The translations under genes were made by a program, and so were the position numbers. Source: DASSUW01 sp963811895 (lineage in GTDB: Bacteria; Actinomycetota; Thermoleophilia; Solirubrobacterales; Solirubrobacteraceae). From it: DNA of 64,000 nt. The notes beneath the pieces are model-generated. The model saw nothing but the letters and a program-made list of their open reading frames with translations. It had not been told where the DNA came from and did no database searches. Location of the stretch: positions 248,001-312,000 of the forward strand of contig CAWETE010000016.1 of the NCBI GenBank assembly GCA_963811895.1. The letters run 5' to 3'. Of this stretch, positions 1-7,978 are shown piece after piece; the first letter of the stretch is position 1, and every line of letters begins with the position of its first letter.

Positions 1-1626
1 CTGGTCTCGCTGATGCAGGACCAGGTGGAGGCCGTGGAGCGGGTGGCGCCCGGCTACGTCGGCCTCGTCAACGCGCAGCAGGACTCGTCGGTCAACCGAC
101 GGGTCGTCGAGCGCGCCGCCCGGGGTGACCTGCGGCTGCTCTACGTCGCGCCCGAGCGGTTCTCCTCGCCCGGCTTCCTCGATCGCATCCGCCACGCGCG
201 GATCGGGCTCTTCGTGGTCGACGAGGCGCACTGCGTGTCCCAGTGGGGGCACGACTTCCGGCCCGACTACTTCCGGCTCGCCGACGCCGCGCGCTGGCTC
301 GGCGCGAAGGCGATCATGGCCTCGACCGCGACCGCCACGCCGCAGGTGGCGGCCGACATCGTGGGCCGGCTCGGCCTGCGCGAGCCGGTGCGGGTGGCGA
401 CGGGCTTCGATCGCCCGAACCTGTCCTTCGCGGTCGTCAAGTGCGCGAACAAGCAGGCCGTCCACCGCGGGATCGCCGCCGCGCTGAAGGAGCCGGGCGC
501 CCTGCCGGGGATCGTCTACGCCGGCACGCGCGCCGACTGCGAGCGGCTGGCGGACCGCCTGTCCGGAGACCTCGGCGTCGAGGCCATCGCCTACCACGCG
601 GGCCTGCCGCGCGACGCCCGCGCCGAGGCGCAGCGGCGGTTCATGGCCGGCGACGCGCCGGTCGTGGTGGCCACCAACGCGTTCGGCATGGGCGTCGACA
701 AGGCCGACGTGCGGACGGTCTGCCACGAGAGCGTCCCGAGCTCGGTCGAGGCCTACTACCAGGAGGCCGGCCGCGCCGGGCGCGACGGCCGGCCCGCCCG
801 CTGCCTGCTCTACGCCACGGGCAAGGACAAGGGGCTGCACGTCTTCTTCATCGAGCGCTCCTCGGTCGGCGACGACGCGCTGCAGGCCGTCGCCCGCCGG
901 ATCGTCTCGGCCGGGTCCGCCGCCGCCGACGGTGCGACGGCCGGGGCCCCGCGCTTCGACCTCGCGGTCGGCGAGCTCCTCCCACTCGCGGGCGGCGAGG
1001 AGGAGGCCGTGCGCGCCATCGTCGGCCACCTCGCGCGAGCGGGCGTCGTCCAGCCCTCGCCGTCGGCGCCCGATCGCGTGGCCGGGCGGCTCGTCGGCCC
1101 GTGGGACGGCCGCGCCCAGGCGCTCTGCCGCACGTCCGCCCAGGAGGGGACGAAGGTCCGCTGGCGCCAGTACCGCTCGGTCTGGGCCTGGGTCGAGGGC
1201 ACGAGGTGCCGGCGCGAGGGCATCCTGCGCCACTTCGGCGACCGCTCGGAGCCGGCGCCGGCCGGCCCGTGCTGCGACGTCTGCGACCCGTCCCTCGCAC
1301 CGGCGCCGCCCGCGCCGCCGCGCCGCCAGACGGCCGCGCGCCCCGCTCAGCTCGCCCATCGCCCCGTCGACGGCGACGCGCTGGACGAGGCGATCCTCGA
1401 CGTGGTGGTCTCCGCCCAGCCCGAGGTGGGGCGCACGCGGGCCGTAGAGATCCTGCGCGGCGGGCGCTCGAAGGTCGTCGTCAAGTACTCCTACGACGGC
1501 CTGCCGCACTACGGCGCGTGGTCGCACCTGCCCGCGCCGGCGGTGCTCGAGCGGGTCGACGCGCTGCTCGCGGCCGGGACGCTGCGCTCCACGGGCGGCC
1601 GCTTCCCGAAGCTGGAGGTGGTGTGA
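1..1626 (+). CDS. recQ: RecQ-family ATP-dependent DNA helicase, 5' end cut by window
   Basis: The reading frame is open from base 1, so the N-terminus with the Walker A motif lies outside the window. It enters at motif Ia (LVSLMQDQV). Visible are the DEAH box followed by CVSQWGHDF, which is diagnostic of RecQ, motif III (STATAT), motif V (ATNAFGMGVDK) and motif VI (QEAGRAGRDGR). A Cys cluster after it (CRREG, then CCDVC) matches the RecQ zinc-binding domain. The tail, with the segment RAVEILRGGRSKVV, resembles the C-terminal domain of short actinobacterial RecQ proteins; I see no clear HRDC domain. RecQ unwinds DNA 3'-5' in recombination and fork repair. Its stop overlaps the GTG of purN by 4 nt, so the two are probably co-translated, although the roles are unrelated. 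Confidence 0.93.
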   Translation: MVSLMQDQVEAVERVAPGYVGLVNAQQDSSVNRRVVERAARGDLRLLYVAPERFSSPGFLDRIRHARIGLFVVDEAHCVSQWGHDFRPDYFRLADAARWLGAKAIMASTATATPQVAADIVGRLGLREPVRVATGFDRPNLSFAVVKCANKQAVHRGIAAALKEPGALPGIVYAGTRADCERLADRLSGDLGVEAIAYHAGLPRDARAEAQRRFMAGDAPVVVATNAFGMGVDKADVRTVCHESVPSSVEAYYQEAGRAGRDGRPARCLLYATGKDKGLHVFFIERSSVGDDALQAVARRIVSAGSAAADGATAGAPRFDLAVGELLPLAGGEEEAVRAIVGHLARAGVVQPSPSAPDRVAGRLVGPWDGRAQALCRTSAQEGTKVRWRQYRSVWAWVEGTRCRREGILRHFGDRSEPAPAGPCCDVCDPSLAPAPPAPPRRQTAARPAQLAHRPVDGDALDEAILDVVVSAQPEVGRTRAVEILRGGRSKVVVKYSYDGLPHYGAWSHLPAPAVLERVDALLAAGTLRSTGGRFPKLEVV

Positions 1627-2225
1627 GGGTCGGCGTGCTGGCCTCGGGCGCGGGTACCAACCTCCAGGCGATCCTCGACCGCGTGCACGGCAGTCACGGA
1701 GTGGAGGTCGTCGCCGTCGGCTCGGACCAGCCGGGCGCCGCGGCGCTCGAGCGGGCTGCGCGGGCGGGCGTGGAGACCGGCGAGTTCCCGGCCGGAGACG
1801 ATCGCGCCGGGCGCGACGCCGCGCTGGCCGACTGGCTCGCCGAGCGCGAGGTCGAGCTCGTCGTGCTCGCGGGCTACATGGCGCTGCTCGACGCGGCTTT
1901 CCTCGCCCGCTTCCCGCGGCGCGTCATCAACGTCCACCCCGCGCTGCTGCCCGCCTTCCCGGGCGTGCGGGCGATCGAGCAGGCGCTCGCCTACGGGGTG
2001 AAGGTGTTCGGCGTGACCGTCCACTTCGTCGACGAGGGTGTCGACACCGGGCCGGTGATCGCGCAGCGCGCGCTCGAGCTGCCCGACGTCACCGATCCGG
2101 CGGAGGTGCGCGAGCTGCTGCGGCCGCTCGAGCACGACCTGCTGTGCGAGGCGGTGGAGCTGATCGCGCGCGGCGCCGTGTCGTTCGATCCAGAGCAACC
2201 CAGGAGGGTGGTGATCAGGCGGTGA
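1623..2225 (+). CDS. purN: Phosphoribosylglycinamide formyltransferase (GART)
   Basis: This 200-residue protein has the usual PurN length. It starts with VGVLASGAGTNLQAI, the phosphate-binding loop of GAR transformylase. The formyl-folate site reads RVINVHPALLPAFPG, with the catalytic Asn and His, and the catalytic Asp lies in VDEGVDTGPVIAQ. It transfers a formyl group from 10-formyl-tetrahydrofolate to GAR in step 3 of purine synthesis. The GTG at 1623 was chosen because it overlaps the recQ stop (GTGA) and leaves only three residues before the conserved first strand. purH follows within 45 bp, so the two purine genes form an operon. No PurR-type or riboswitch sequence was seen upstream. Confidence 0.95.
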   Translation: MRVGVLASGAGTNLQAILDRVHGSHGVEVVAVGSDQPGAAALERAARAGVETGEFPAGDDRAGRDAALADWLAEREVELVVLAGYMALLDAAFLARFPRRVINVHPALLPAFPGVRAIEQALAYGVKVFGVTVHFVDEGVDTGPVIAQRALELPDVTDPAEVRELLRPLEHDLLCEAVELIARGAVSFDPEQPRRVVIRR

Positions 2226-2269
2226 GCAGCCCCCCACAGGTATCGTCCCCGCCTCATGCAGGGTGGCCG

Positions 2270-3838
2270 ATGACGCAGCCCGGTGAGGTCCGGATCCGGC
2301 GTGCGGTCCTGTCCGTCTCCGACAAGACGGGCATCGTCGAGTTCGCCCGCGGCCTCGCCGGCCTCGGCGTCGAGCTGGTCTCCACCGGCGGCACCGCGTC
2401 GACGCTGCGCGAAGCGAGCCTGGACGTCCGCGAGATCCAGGACTTCACGGGCTTCCCCGAGATCATGGGCGGCCGCGTCAAGACGCTGCATCCGAAGCTC
2501 TACGCCGGCCTGCTCGCCCTGCGCGACGACCCCGCGCACATGGCCGCCGCCGACGAGCACGAGATCGAGTTCGTCGACCTCGTGTGCGTGAACCTGTACC
2601 CGTTCGAGTCGTGGGCGGGCCGGCGCGGCGTGACCGAGCACGAGGTGCTCGAGCACATCGACATCGGCGGCCCGACGATGATCCGCGCCGCGGCCAAGAA
2701 CTTCGCCTTCACCGCCGTCGTGGTCAAGCCGGAGAGCTACGACGCGGTGCTGCAGGAGCTGCGCGAGGGCGACAGCAAGCTCTCGCTGCCCACCCGCGAG
2801 TCGCTGGCCGCCGAGGCGTTCGCCTACACCGCCCGCTACGACACGGCGATCTCGCGCTGGTTCGCCGAGAAGCAGGGCGACTTCCCGGAGCTGATGATGT
2901 CCGCCTACGAGAAGGTCACCGACCTCTCGTACGGCGAGAACCCGCACCAGCGCGCCGCCTACTACTCGCAGGTCGGCGCCCGCATGCACGTGCTCTCGCA
3001 GGTGCGCCAGCTCGGCGGGAAGGAGCTGTCGTTCAACAACGTGCTCGACATCAACTCCGGCCGGCTGCTGGTGCAGGAGTTCGAGGTCCCGGCCTGCGCG
3101 ATCATCAAGCACAACAACCCGTGCGGGGTGGCGGTCGGCAGCTCGGCGCTCGAGGCCTACCGGCGCGCCTTCGCGTGTGACCCGCAGTCGGCCTTCGGCG
3201 GCGTCATCTGCTTCAACCGGCAGGTGGAGGCCGAGCTCGCCAACGCGCTGACCGGCCAGTTCGTCGAGGTCGTCCTGGCGCCGGGGTTCAGCGACGACGC
3301 GGTCGAGGTGCTGGCCGCCAAGCCGAACCTGCGGATCCTCGAGGACGGCGAGCGGCGCCGCGTGAACGTCTCGGAGTGGGACGTCAAGCGCGTGATCGGC
3401 GGCCTCCTGGTGCAGGACCGCGACCTCGATCTGGAGGACCGCTCGGAGATGGAGGTGGTGACCGAGCGCAAGCCGTCCGAGGGCGAATGGGGCGAGATGC
3501 TGTTCGCGTGGCGGGTGTGCAAGCACGTGCGCTCGAACGCGATCGTGCTGGCGCGCGACCTCGCGTCGGTCGGGATCGGCGCCGGTCAGATGAGCCGCGT
3601 GGACTCGGTGCGCCTGGCGATCGAGAAGGCCCGCGCGACGGACACGGACCTGACCGGCGGCGCGCTGGCCTCGGACGCGTTCTTCCCGTTCTCAGACGGG
3701 CCGCAGCTGGCCGTCGACGCGGGGATCACCGCGGTCATCCAGCCCGGCGGCTCGGTGCGCGACCACGAGGTCGTCGAGGCGGCCGACGCGGCGGGGATCT
3801 CGATGGTGTTCACCCATCGCCGGCACTTCCGTCACTGA
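2270..3838 (+). CDS. purH: Bifunctional AICAR transformylase / IMP cyclohydrolase
   Basis: The 522-residue product is full length for PurH. The N-terminal IMP cyclohydrolase (MGS-like) domain shows RRAVLSVSDKTGIVEFA, STGGTAS and GGRVKTLHPK. The C-terminal transformylase domain shows SYGENPHQRA, the catalytic KHNNPCG, and a C-terminus ending near FTHRRHFRH, close to the classical GMRHFRH end. It carries out the last two steps to IMP. The ATG at 2270 begins MTQPGEVRIRRAVLS and fits family alignments; an upstream extension in frame is not conserved-looking. It follows purN in the same direction. The 3' end overlaps the convergent TetR gene by 29 bp, so there is no room for a separate terminator. 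Confidence 0.96.
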   Translation: MTQPGEVRIRRAVLSVSDKTGIVEFARGLAGLGVELVSTGGTASTLREASLDVREIQDFTGFPEIMGGRVKTLHPKLYAGLLALRDDPAHMAAADEHEIEFVDLVCVNLYPFESWAGRRGVTEHEVLEHIDIGGPTMIRAAAKNFAFTAVVVKPESYDAVLQELREGDSKLSLPTRESLAAEAFAYTARYDTAISRWFAEKQGDFPELMMSAYEKVTDLSYGENPHQRAAYYSQVGARMHVLSQVRQLGGKELSFNNVLDINSGRLLVQEFEVPACAIIKHNNPCGVAVGSSALEAYRRAFACDPQSAFGGVICFNRQVEAELANALTGQFVEVVLAPGFSDDAVEVLAAKPNLRILEDGERRRVNVSEWDVKRVIGGLLVQDRDLDLEDRSEMEVVTERKPSEGEWGEMLFAWRVCKHVRSNAIVLARDLASVGIGAGQMSRVDSVRLAIEKARATDTDLTGGALASDAFFPFSDGPQLAVDAGITAVIQPGGSVRDHEVVEAADAAGISMVFTHRRHFRH

Positions 3839-4457
3839 CGCCATAGAGGACGCGCGTCCAGATCGTGGTGAGGGTGTCGGCCACCGCCTCCGGCGGCGTC
3901 GGCTGGTCGCCGCCGAAGCTCAGGACCAGGTAGCGCTCCATCATCCACACCAGCGCCTTCGCCGTCTCCTGGGCATCGACCGGGAGGATCCGGCCGACGG
4001 CGATCTCCTCCTCGATGTGGCGCGCGGTGGCCTGGACGAAGCTCTCCACGATCCCGGTGTAGGCCTGCTCGACGCCGGGGTCGTCGGCCGCCGCGTCCGC
4101 GAGCGCCCGCATCACCGGACCATGGGCGGCGTAGACGCCGACGATGCCCTCGAGCGCCTCGCGCGCGAGCTGCGGCCCTTCGCCGGTCCCGCGCAGCCAG
4201 CGCTCGGACATCTCGTACAGCTCGGAGCCGAGGTGCTCGACCACGCGCAGGACCAGGTGGTGGCGGTCGCGGAAGTAGACGTAGAACGACGGCCGGGAGA
4301 GGTCCGTGCGGCGCATGACCTCGTCGACGGTGAGGGCGCGGAAGGGCTGTTCGCGCAGGAAAGCCTCGGCGGCTGCGATGATCTCTCGCTCCGCGATCTC
4401 TGGGGTCCTCCTGCGCCGCCGTGCGGGAACCTTCCGACCCTCTTCCCCCGGGTACAC
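3810..4457 (-). CDS. TetR/AcrR-family transcriptional regulator
   Basis: A 215-residue protein. A basic N-terminal tail (PARRRRRTP) is followed by a TetR helix-turn-helix: REIIAAAEAFL, then LTVDEVMRRTDLSRPSFYVYFRDRHHL, about residues 20-75. The remainder is the helical ligand-binding domain with no recognisable effector signature. The likely start is the GTG at 4457. It is convergent with purH, overlapping its 3' end, and backs onto tRNA-Lys at 4493, so its promoter must lie in the roughly 35 bp before the tRNA. No neighbouring enzyme or pump suggests a target gene. Autoregulation is typical of the family, but I found no clear palindrome in the short upstream gap. Confidence 0.88.
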   Translation of the reverse strand: MYPGEEGRKVPARRRRRTPEIAEREIIAAAEAFLREQPFRALTVDEVMRRTDLSRPSFYVYFRDRHHLVLRVVEHLGSELYEMSERWLRGTGEGPQLAREALEGIVGVYAAHGPVMRALADAAADDPGVEQAYTGIVESFVQATARHIEEEIAVGRILPVDAQETAKALVWMMERYLVLSFGGDQPTPPEAVADTLTTIWTRVLYGVSDGSAGDG

Positions 4458-4492
4458 GGAGCCAGCTTAGCCCTCCGATTTACCATCTTGGA

Positions 4493-4565
4493 GCCCCCGT
4501 AGCTCAGCGGTTAGAGCGGCGGACTTTTAATCCGCGCGGCCCGGGTTCGATTCCCGGCGGGGGCA
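4493..4565 (+). tRNA. tRNA-Lys (anticodon TTT)
   Basis: A complete 73-nt cloverleaf. Acceptor GCCCCCG pairs with CGGGGGC before the discriminator A, the anticodon loop is CTTTTAA (anticodon TTT), and the T-arm is CCGGG-TTCGATT-CCCGG. The 3' CCA is not encoded. A small reading frame begins only five bases after its end. Confidence 0.97.
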
Positions 4566-4569
4566 TGGC

Positions 4570-4731
4570 ATGGCAGAACTGATCTGGAGCATCATCGCGG
4601 TGGCCGGCGCGATCCTCCTGATCGTCGTGATCCTGTGGTCCTTGGCCACAGGCCGCGGCGACCGCGACCGCGAGGAGGCAGCCCGCGTCTACTACGACGA
4701 GCACGGTCACTGGCCCGACGAGCCTGCCTGA
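4570..4731 (+). CDS. Small single-pass membrane protein (53 aa), uncharacterised
   Basis: The ATG at 4570 opens a 53-residue frame beginning MAELIWSIIAVAG. Residues 4-25 form one hydrophobic helix (IWSIIAVAGAILLIVVILW). A charged segment (GRGDRDREEAARVYYDEHG) follows, and the protein ends HWPDEPA. The composition looks like a real membrane peptide: the predicted topology is a short outside N-terminus with a cytoplasmic acidic tail. It starts five bases after tRNA-Lys and its TGA abuts the next ATG at 4732, so it may be expressed by read-through from the tRNA transcript; no conventional ribosome-binding site fits in the gap. I do not recognise a named family. Confidence 0.6.
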   Translation: MAELIWSIIAVAGAILLIVVILWSLATGRGDRDREEAARVYYDEHGHWPDEPA

Positions 4732-5400
4732 ATGGACCCGCGGAACATGGCCGCCTACATGGCGGAGATCCTGCGCGGCCAGTCGCACGCCGAGCTGATA
4801 GGTCCGATCGCGGACGCCGGCGGCGAGAACGGGCTCGTGCTCCGGGCGGCGAATTGGTCGAGGAGTGGGGCGACACCGAGCGCGTGGACATGTGCTTCAG
4901 CGTGGCCAAGAGCTTCCTGTCGGCGGTCGCCGGCCTGGCCTTCGACCGCGGGCTGATCGCCGACCTGCACGAGCCGGTCGTCGACGGCGGCATCACCTGG
5001 CACCACCTGCTCCAGCAGACCAGCCAGTGGGAGGGGACGCTGTGGGGCAAGCCCACCTGCTGCGATCCCGCCTCGGACGGAGTCGCGCCCGGCCCGCCCG
5101 GCAGCGCCTGGGGCTACAACGACGTGCGCGTGAACCTGCTCGCGCTCGAGCTGCTGCGCCGCTGGCGCCGGCCGCTGCCAGACGTCCTGCGCGACGAGCT
5201 GATGGACCCGATCGGCGCCTCGGACACCTGGCGCTGGCACGGCTACCGCAACTCCTACGTGACGATCGACGGGCAGCGCATGCAGTCGGTCAGCGGTGGC
5301 GGCCACTGGGGCGGCGGCGTGTGGGCGAGCACCCGCGACCGCGCCCGCTTCGGCATGCTCTACCTGCGGCGCGCGGGGCGCACGGAGTCGCAACCAGCTC
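4732..5400 (+). pseudogene. Serine hydrolase, beta-lactamase (class C-like) family, frameshifted and 3'-truncated
   Basis: The first 40 residues (MDPRNMAAYMAEIL...) run in one frame. At about 4847 the frame shifts, apparently one G lost, and continues with GELVEEWGDTERVDMCFSVAKSFLS. All three beta-lactamase/DD-peptidase motifs are present: SVAK (catalytic Ser and Lys), YND in WGYNDVRVN, and a GGGHWGGG loop where an HxG/KTG box is expected. Similarity stops near 5390 (LYLRRAGR), so the C-terminal quarter is missing. An intact relative would hydrolyse an ester or amide, often as an esterase rather than an antibiotic resistance enzyme. With a frameshift and a lost end, this is probably a dead gene. 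It begins directly after the 53-residue membrane protein. Confidence 0.75.
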
Positions 5401-5863
5401 GCCTTCACAAACTCGACCCCGAGATGGTCGAGCCCTCCGTGCACTTCCTCTGTCGCTGCGACGGCATCTCCCACGAGCGGATCGCCTTGCGGGTCAACGT
5501 CCATCTCGGCACCCGGCTCACGCTGAGGAGATCGCACGCTGGTGGCTGGGCGACCCGGACTTCCATCTCGAAGCCTGCGTCGTGCCATGGTCAACAGACC
5601 TTCGCGGAGCTCCAGCGAACGCGCCGACCCCTTCCGTAGGGCACCGGCGCATCGTCGTGTCCTCGACCGCTCTCGTCCAGAGCGTCTTCGGCGCGATCCA
5701 GGCGTACGCTGCGCTGCAGCGACCCAGCTGGCTGGGATGAACGCGCGATAGGCTACGTCCGTGTTCTCCGGACGGCAGTGGGAGGACTGGCCGTCTCAGC
5801 GAGCGGGTCGCTCCACAGCCGCGAAGAACGGGCAAGAGCTGCGGTCCCGACGCACCGTCTCGA
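5401..5863. other. Gene-poor decayed stretch
   Basis: No frame here shows conserved protein features. Open frames exist because of high GC, but they switch and read as low-complexity Arg/Ala/Pro strings. One short segment (EEIARWWLGDPDFHL, about 5520-5570) looks protein-like but I could not place it. I see no RNA gene or repeat. It lies between the broken serine hydrolase and an HNH scrap and looks like degraded DNA. Confidence 0.5.
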
Positions 5864-6003
5864 TTCGACCCGATCGGCGTGAAGACCGGCACGTCATGCA
5901 GTTGGCTCGTCGGGAGGTCGGGCTGGCCCGGCTCAGTGCGGAGATCCTGCGCTGCGAGGTGCGCTGCGTGAACTGTCACCGCCGGCGCACGGCGCGCGAG
6001 GCG
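5864..6003 (+). pseudogene. Remnant of HNH endonuclease C-terminus
   Basis: Two adjacent frames together resemble the end of a common actinobacterial HNH protein. The first, from 5864, reads FDPIGVKTGTSCSWLVGR. After a shift at about 5912 the second reads EVGLARLSAEILRCEVRC and then VNCHRRRTAREAG. The terminal CxxC...CHRRRT zinc/HNH signature is typical. The expected FDH has become FDP and no N-terminal half or start codon was found, so this is a fragment rather than a gene. It sits immediately upstream of, and opposite to, tRNA-Glu. The match is from memory of the family and was not searched. Confidence 0.55.
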
Positions 6004-6027
6004 GGAGCGTTCCGAGCGCGAGCCGAA

Positions 6028-6099
6028 TACCCCCAGCGAGAGTCGAACTCGCGCTACGAGGTTGAAAACCTCGCGTGCTAACCGTTACACCATGGGGGC
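6028..6099 (-). tRNA. tRNA-Glu (anticodon TTC)
   Basis: On the minus strand, acceptor GCCCCCA pairs with TGGGGGT (first pair G-U) before discriminator A. The anticodon stem-loop is CGAGG-TTTTCAA-CCTCG, giving anticodon TTC, and the T-arm is GCGAG-TTCGACT-CTCGC. It is 72 nt with no encoded CCA. The SDR gene upstream on the same strand ends 22 bp before it. Confidence 0.97.
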
Positions 6100-6121
6100 G
6101 CCGCGCACAGTCTAGGAGCGG

Positions 6122-6874
6122 TCAGCTGAGGTTGCGCGTCAGGCCGCCGTCGACGATCAGCGACGTGCCGGTGATGTAGCCGGCCGGGACCGAGCAGAGG
6201 AAGACCGCTGCGGCGGCGAGCTCCTCGACGGTTCCGAGCCGCCCCGCCGGGATGCTGTCGCGCGCCATCTGCTGCGCCGCCTCGAGCGAGCCGGAGGTGT
6301 CGATCAGGCGCTCGGTGGCGATCCGGCCCGGGTGGACGTGGTTGAGCGTGACGCCGTGGCTCGCGTACTGGCGGGCGAGGACCTTGAAGGCGGCGACCAG
6401 GCCCGGGCGGTGGGCGTTGGAGAGCTGGAGGTTGTCGACCGGCTCGAGCACCGTCGACGAGCCGACGGCCACGACGCGGCCGAAGCCGCGCTCGGCCATG
6501 GCCGGCAGGAGGCGCTCGAGGAACGCCATCGGCGTCAGGACGAGCGAGCGGTGGGCGCCCTCCCATTGCTCGCTCGTGAAGGCGAGCGGGTCGGGACCGG
6601 CCGGCGGTCCGCCGGTGTTCGCGACGTAGACGTCGATCGGGCCGAGGTCGGACTCCACGTGGTCGAGCAGGCCGGGCACGGCGTCGAGATCGTCGGCGTC
6701 GAAGACGTAGCCGCGGGCGCCGATCTCGGACGCGGCGGCTTCGATCCGCTCGGCCGAGCGCGAGGCGATCGCCACGCGGGCGCCCTCGGCCGCCAGCCCG
6801 GCGGCGATCCCGTGGCCGATGCCCTTCGAGGCGCCCGTGACGAGCGCGACGCGGTCGCGCAGCCCGAGGTCCAT
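6122..6874 (-). CDS. SDR-family oxidoreductase lacking the usual YxxxK pair
   Basis: A 250-residue Rossmann-fold protein. The cofactor loop TGASKGIG is near residue 15 and VANTGG replaces the usual NNAG. The C-terminal strand GYITGTSLIVDGGLTRNLS is standard for FabG-like SDRs. Where classical SDRs have YxxxK, this protein reads LSNAHRPGLVAAFK, so the catalytic Tyr and Lys appear to be replaced. I have seen this LSNxxR version in a subgroup labelled 3-oxoacyl-ACP reductase-like, so it may be a subfamily trait. Substrate is unknown. The ATG at 6874 overlaps the stop of the upstream membrane protein (TGATG), so the two are translationally coupled. Confidence 0.85.
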   Translation of the reverse strand: MDLGLRDRVALVTGASKGIGHGIAAGLAAEGARVAIASRSAERIEAAASEIGARGYVFDADDLDAVPGLLDHVESDLGPIDVYVANTGGPPAGPDPLAFTSEQWEGAHRSLVLTPMAFLERLLPAMAERGFGRVVAVGSSTVLEPVDNLQLSNAHRPGLVAAFKVLARQYASHGVTLNHVHPGRIATERLIDTSGSLEAAQQMARDSIPAGRLGTVEELAAAAVFLCSVPAGYITGTSLIVDGGLTRNLS

Positions 6875-7209
6875 CAGGCCGCCACCGCCACACGTCCCCG
6901 GTCGGCGAGCCACCCGCACCAGGCGCCGAACACGGCCAGGCCGAGCGGCGACCCGATCCAGTGGATCCCGACCGCGACGCCGATCAGCATCGGCAGGCCC
7001 GAGAGCGCCGCGCCCACGAGGACGAGACCCAGCGGCAGTCGCAGCACAGCGCCGGCGACCAGCGCGCAGCCGCCCCACGCCGCCGGCCCGGCGAGCCAGC
7101 CCCAGTCCTCGAAGAACGACTTCGGCAGGGCGACGGCGAGCGTCACGGCCACGGCGGCCACCAGCAGCGCCTGCAGCAGCGCGGCCCGCCATGCGACGGA
7201 GCGATCCAT
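6874..7209 (-). CDS. Small multi-pass membrane protein, unknown function
   Basis: A 111-residue, strongly hydrophobic protein with about four helices: AALLQALLVAAVAVTLAVAL, AAWGGCALVAGAVL, GLVLVGAALSGLPMLIGVAV and GLAVFGAWCGWLAD. No motif suggests a named family. The ATG at 7209 is used here; a TTG at 7227 would add six residues and overlap the HxlR stop. It lies between the HxlR-SCP2 regulator and the SDR on the same strand, with a one-base stop/start overlap to the SDR, so the three are probably one operon. Confidence 0.65.
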   Translation of the reverse strand: MDRSVAWRAALLQALLVAAVAVTLAVALPKSFFEDWGWLAGPAAWGGCALVAGAVLRLPLGLVLVGAALSGLPMLIGVAVGIHWIGSPLGLAVFGAWCGWLADRGRVAVAA

Positions 7210-7219
7210 CCGCGGCAGG

Positions 7220-7891
7220 CTAGCCAACCGCGGGCTCGACGTCGGCGAAGCGGCTCAGGCCCAGCGTCGCCAGCGTCCCCACGAGCTCGCTCGGTCCCTC
7301 GACCGAGATCAGGCCGGCGTGCATGGCCTGCCCGAGCGAGATCCGGCCCATGTGCCACTTCGCGAGCCACTCGGAGCTGGTGCGAACCACCAGATCCTCG
7401 TCGTAGCCGGGCGGCTTGATGCAGACCTCCGACGAGGGAGGGCAGAGCACGACCCATAGCCGCCGCCGCTCCCCGTCGCTCAGCTCGAACCGGATCACCA
7501 GCCGTCTGCCGGGGAGGTCATTCGCCTCCGTCATGCGACACAGGGACCACAGCACCGTGTGCGAGTCGAAGTGCGCGGGCGTGACCTCGAGCCAGCGCGT
7601 GCCCCAGATGCCCATGGCCTCGACGACCATGTCGAGGTCGCGGCCCGCGTCGGTCAGCAGATAGTGCGAGCCGCGCTCGGACGGCACACGCTCGACGATC
7701 CCGTACTGCTCGAGCAGCTCGAGCCGGCTGCTGAGCAGCGTGCGCGAGATACCGGGCGCGCCGTCCATCAGCTCGCCGAACGTCTCGCATCCGAGCAGCA
7801 GGTTGCGCACGATGATCGGCGTCCAGCGCATCGCGAGGATCTCGGTCGCCCTCGCGACGGGGCAGTACTGGCCGTAGGTCCGCACGTCCAC
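7220..7891 (-). CDS. HxlR-type transcriptional regulator with SCP2-like C-terminal domain
   Basis: A 223-residue protein. Residues 8-95 are a winged-helix HxlR domain: YGQYCPVARATEILAMRWT, then FGELMDGAPGISRTLLSSRL and YLLTDAGRDL. The early Cys in YCPVA is the conserved HxlR cysteine, redox-active in some relatives. The C-terminal half (VIRFELSDGERRRLWVVL and later IKPPGYDEDLVV) resembles an SCP2/sterol-carrier domain, a known pairing in actinobacteria that may sense a hydrophobic ligand. The start is a GTG at 7891. It is divergent from the FAD oxidoreductase at 7979, its most likely target. Confidence 0.85.
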   Translation of the reverse strand: MDVRTYGQYCPVARATEILAMRWTPIIVRNLLLGCETFGELMDGAPGISRTLLSSRLELLEQYGIVERVPSERGSHYLLTDAGRDLDMVVEAMGIWGTRWLEVTPAHFDSHTVLWSLCRMTEANDLPGRRLVIRFELSDGERRRLWVVLCPPSSEVCIKPPGYDEDLVVRTSSEWLAKWHMGRISLGQAMHAGLISVEGPSELVGTLATLGLSRFADVEPAVG

Positions 7892-7925
7892 GGTCTGAGT
7901 CTCCCACCGCTCGGGCGACCTACGA

Positions 7926-7944
7926 AAGTCCAAATCGTGTACTT
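7926..7944. promoter_or_regulatory. Candidate HxlR operator between divergent genes
   Basis: An imperfect inverted repeat AAGT-N11-ACTT lies in the 87-bp gap between the HxlR gene and the FAD oxidoreductase. Its placement suits regulation of both genes. Support is symmetry and position only. Confidence 0.25.
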
Positions 7945-7978
7945 GCCCGGGCGGCGGACCTCGTGGGACGGTCTTCCC

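Noticed and set aside
243..1622. A long plus-strand frame overlapping recQ and continuous with purN
   Set aside because: It is an out-of-frame Arg/Pro/Ala-rich reading of recQ; only the part from the GTG at 1623 has PurN features.
5761..6081. A 106-residue plus-strand frame ending at tRNA-Glu
   Set aside because: Only its middle resembles an HNH C-terminus; the start is not protein-like and the end runs into the antisense of the tRNA.
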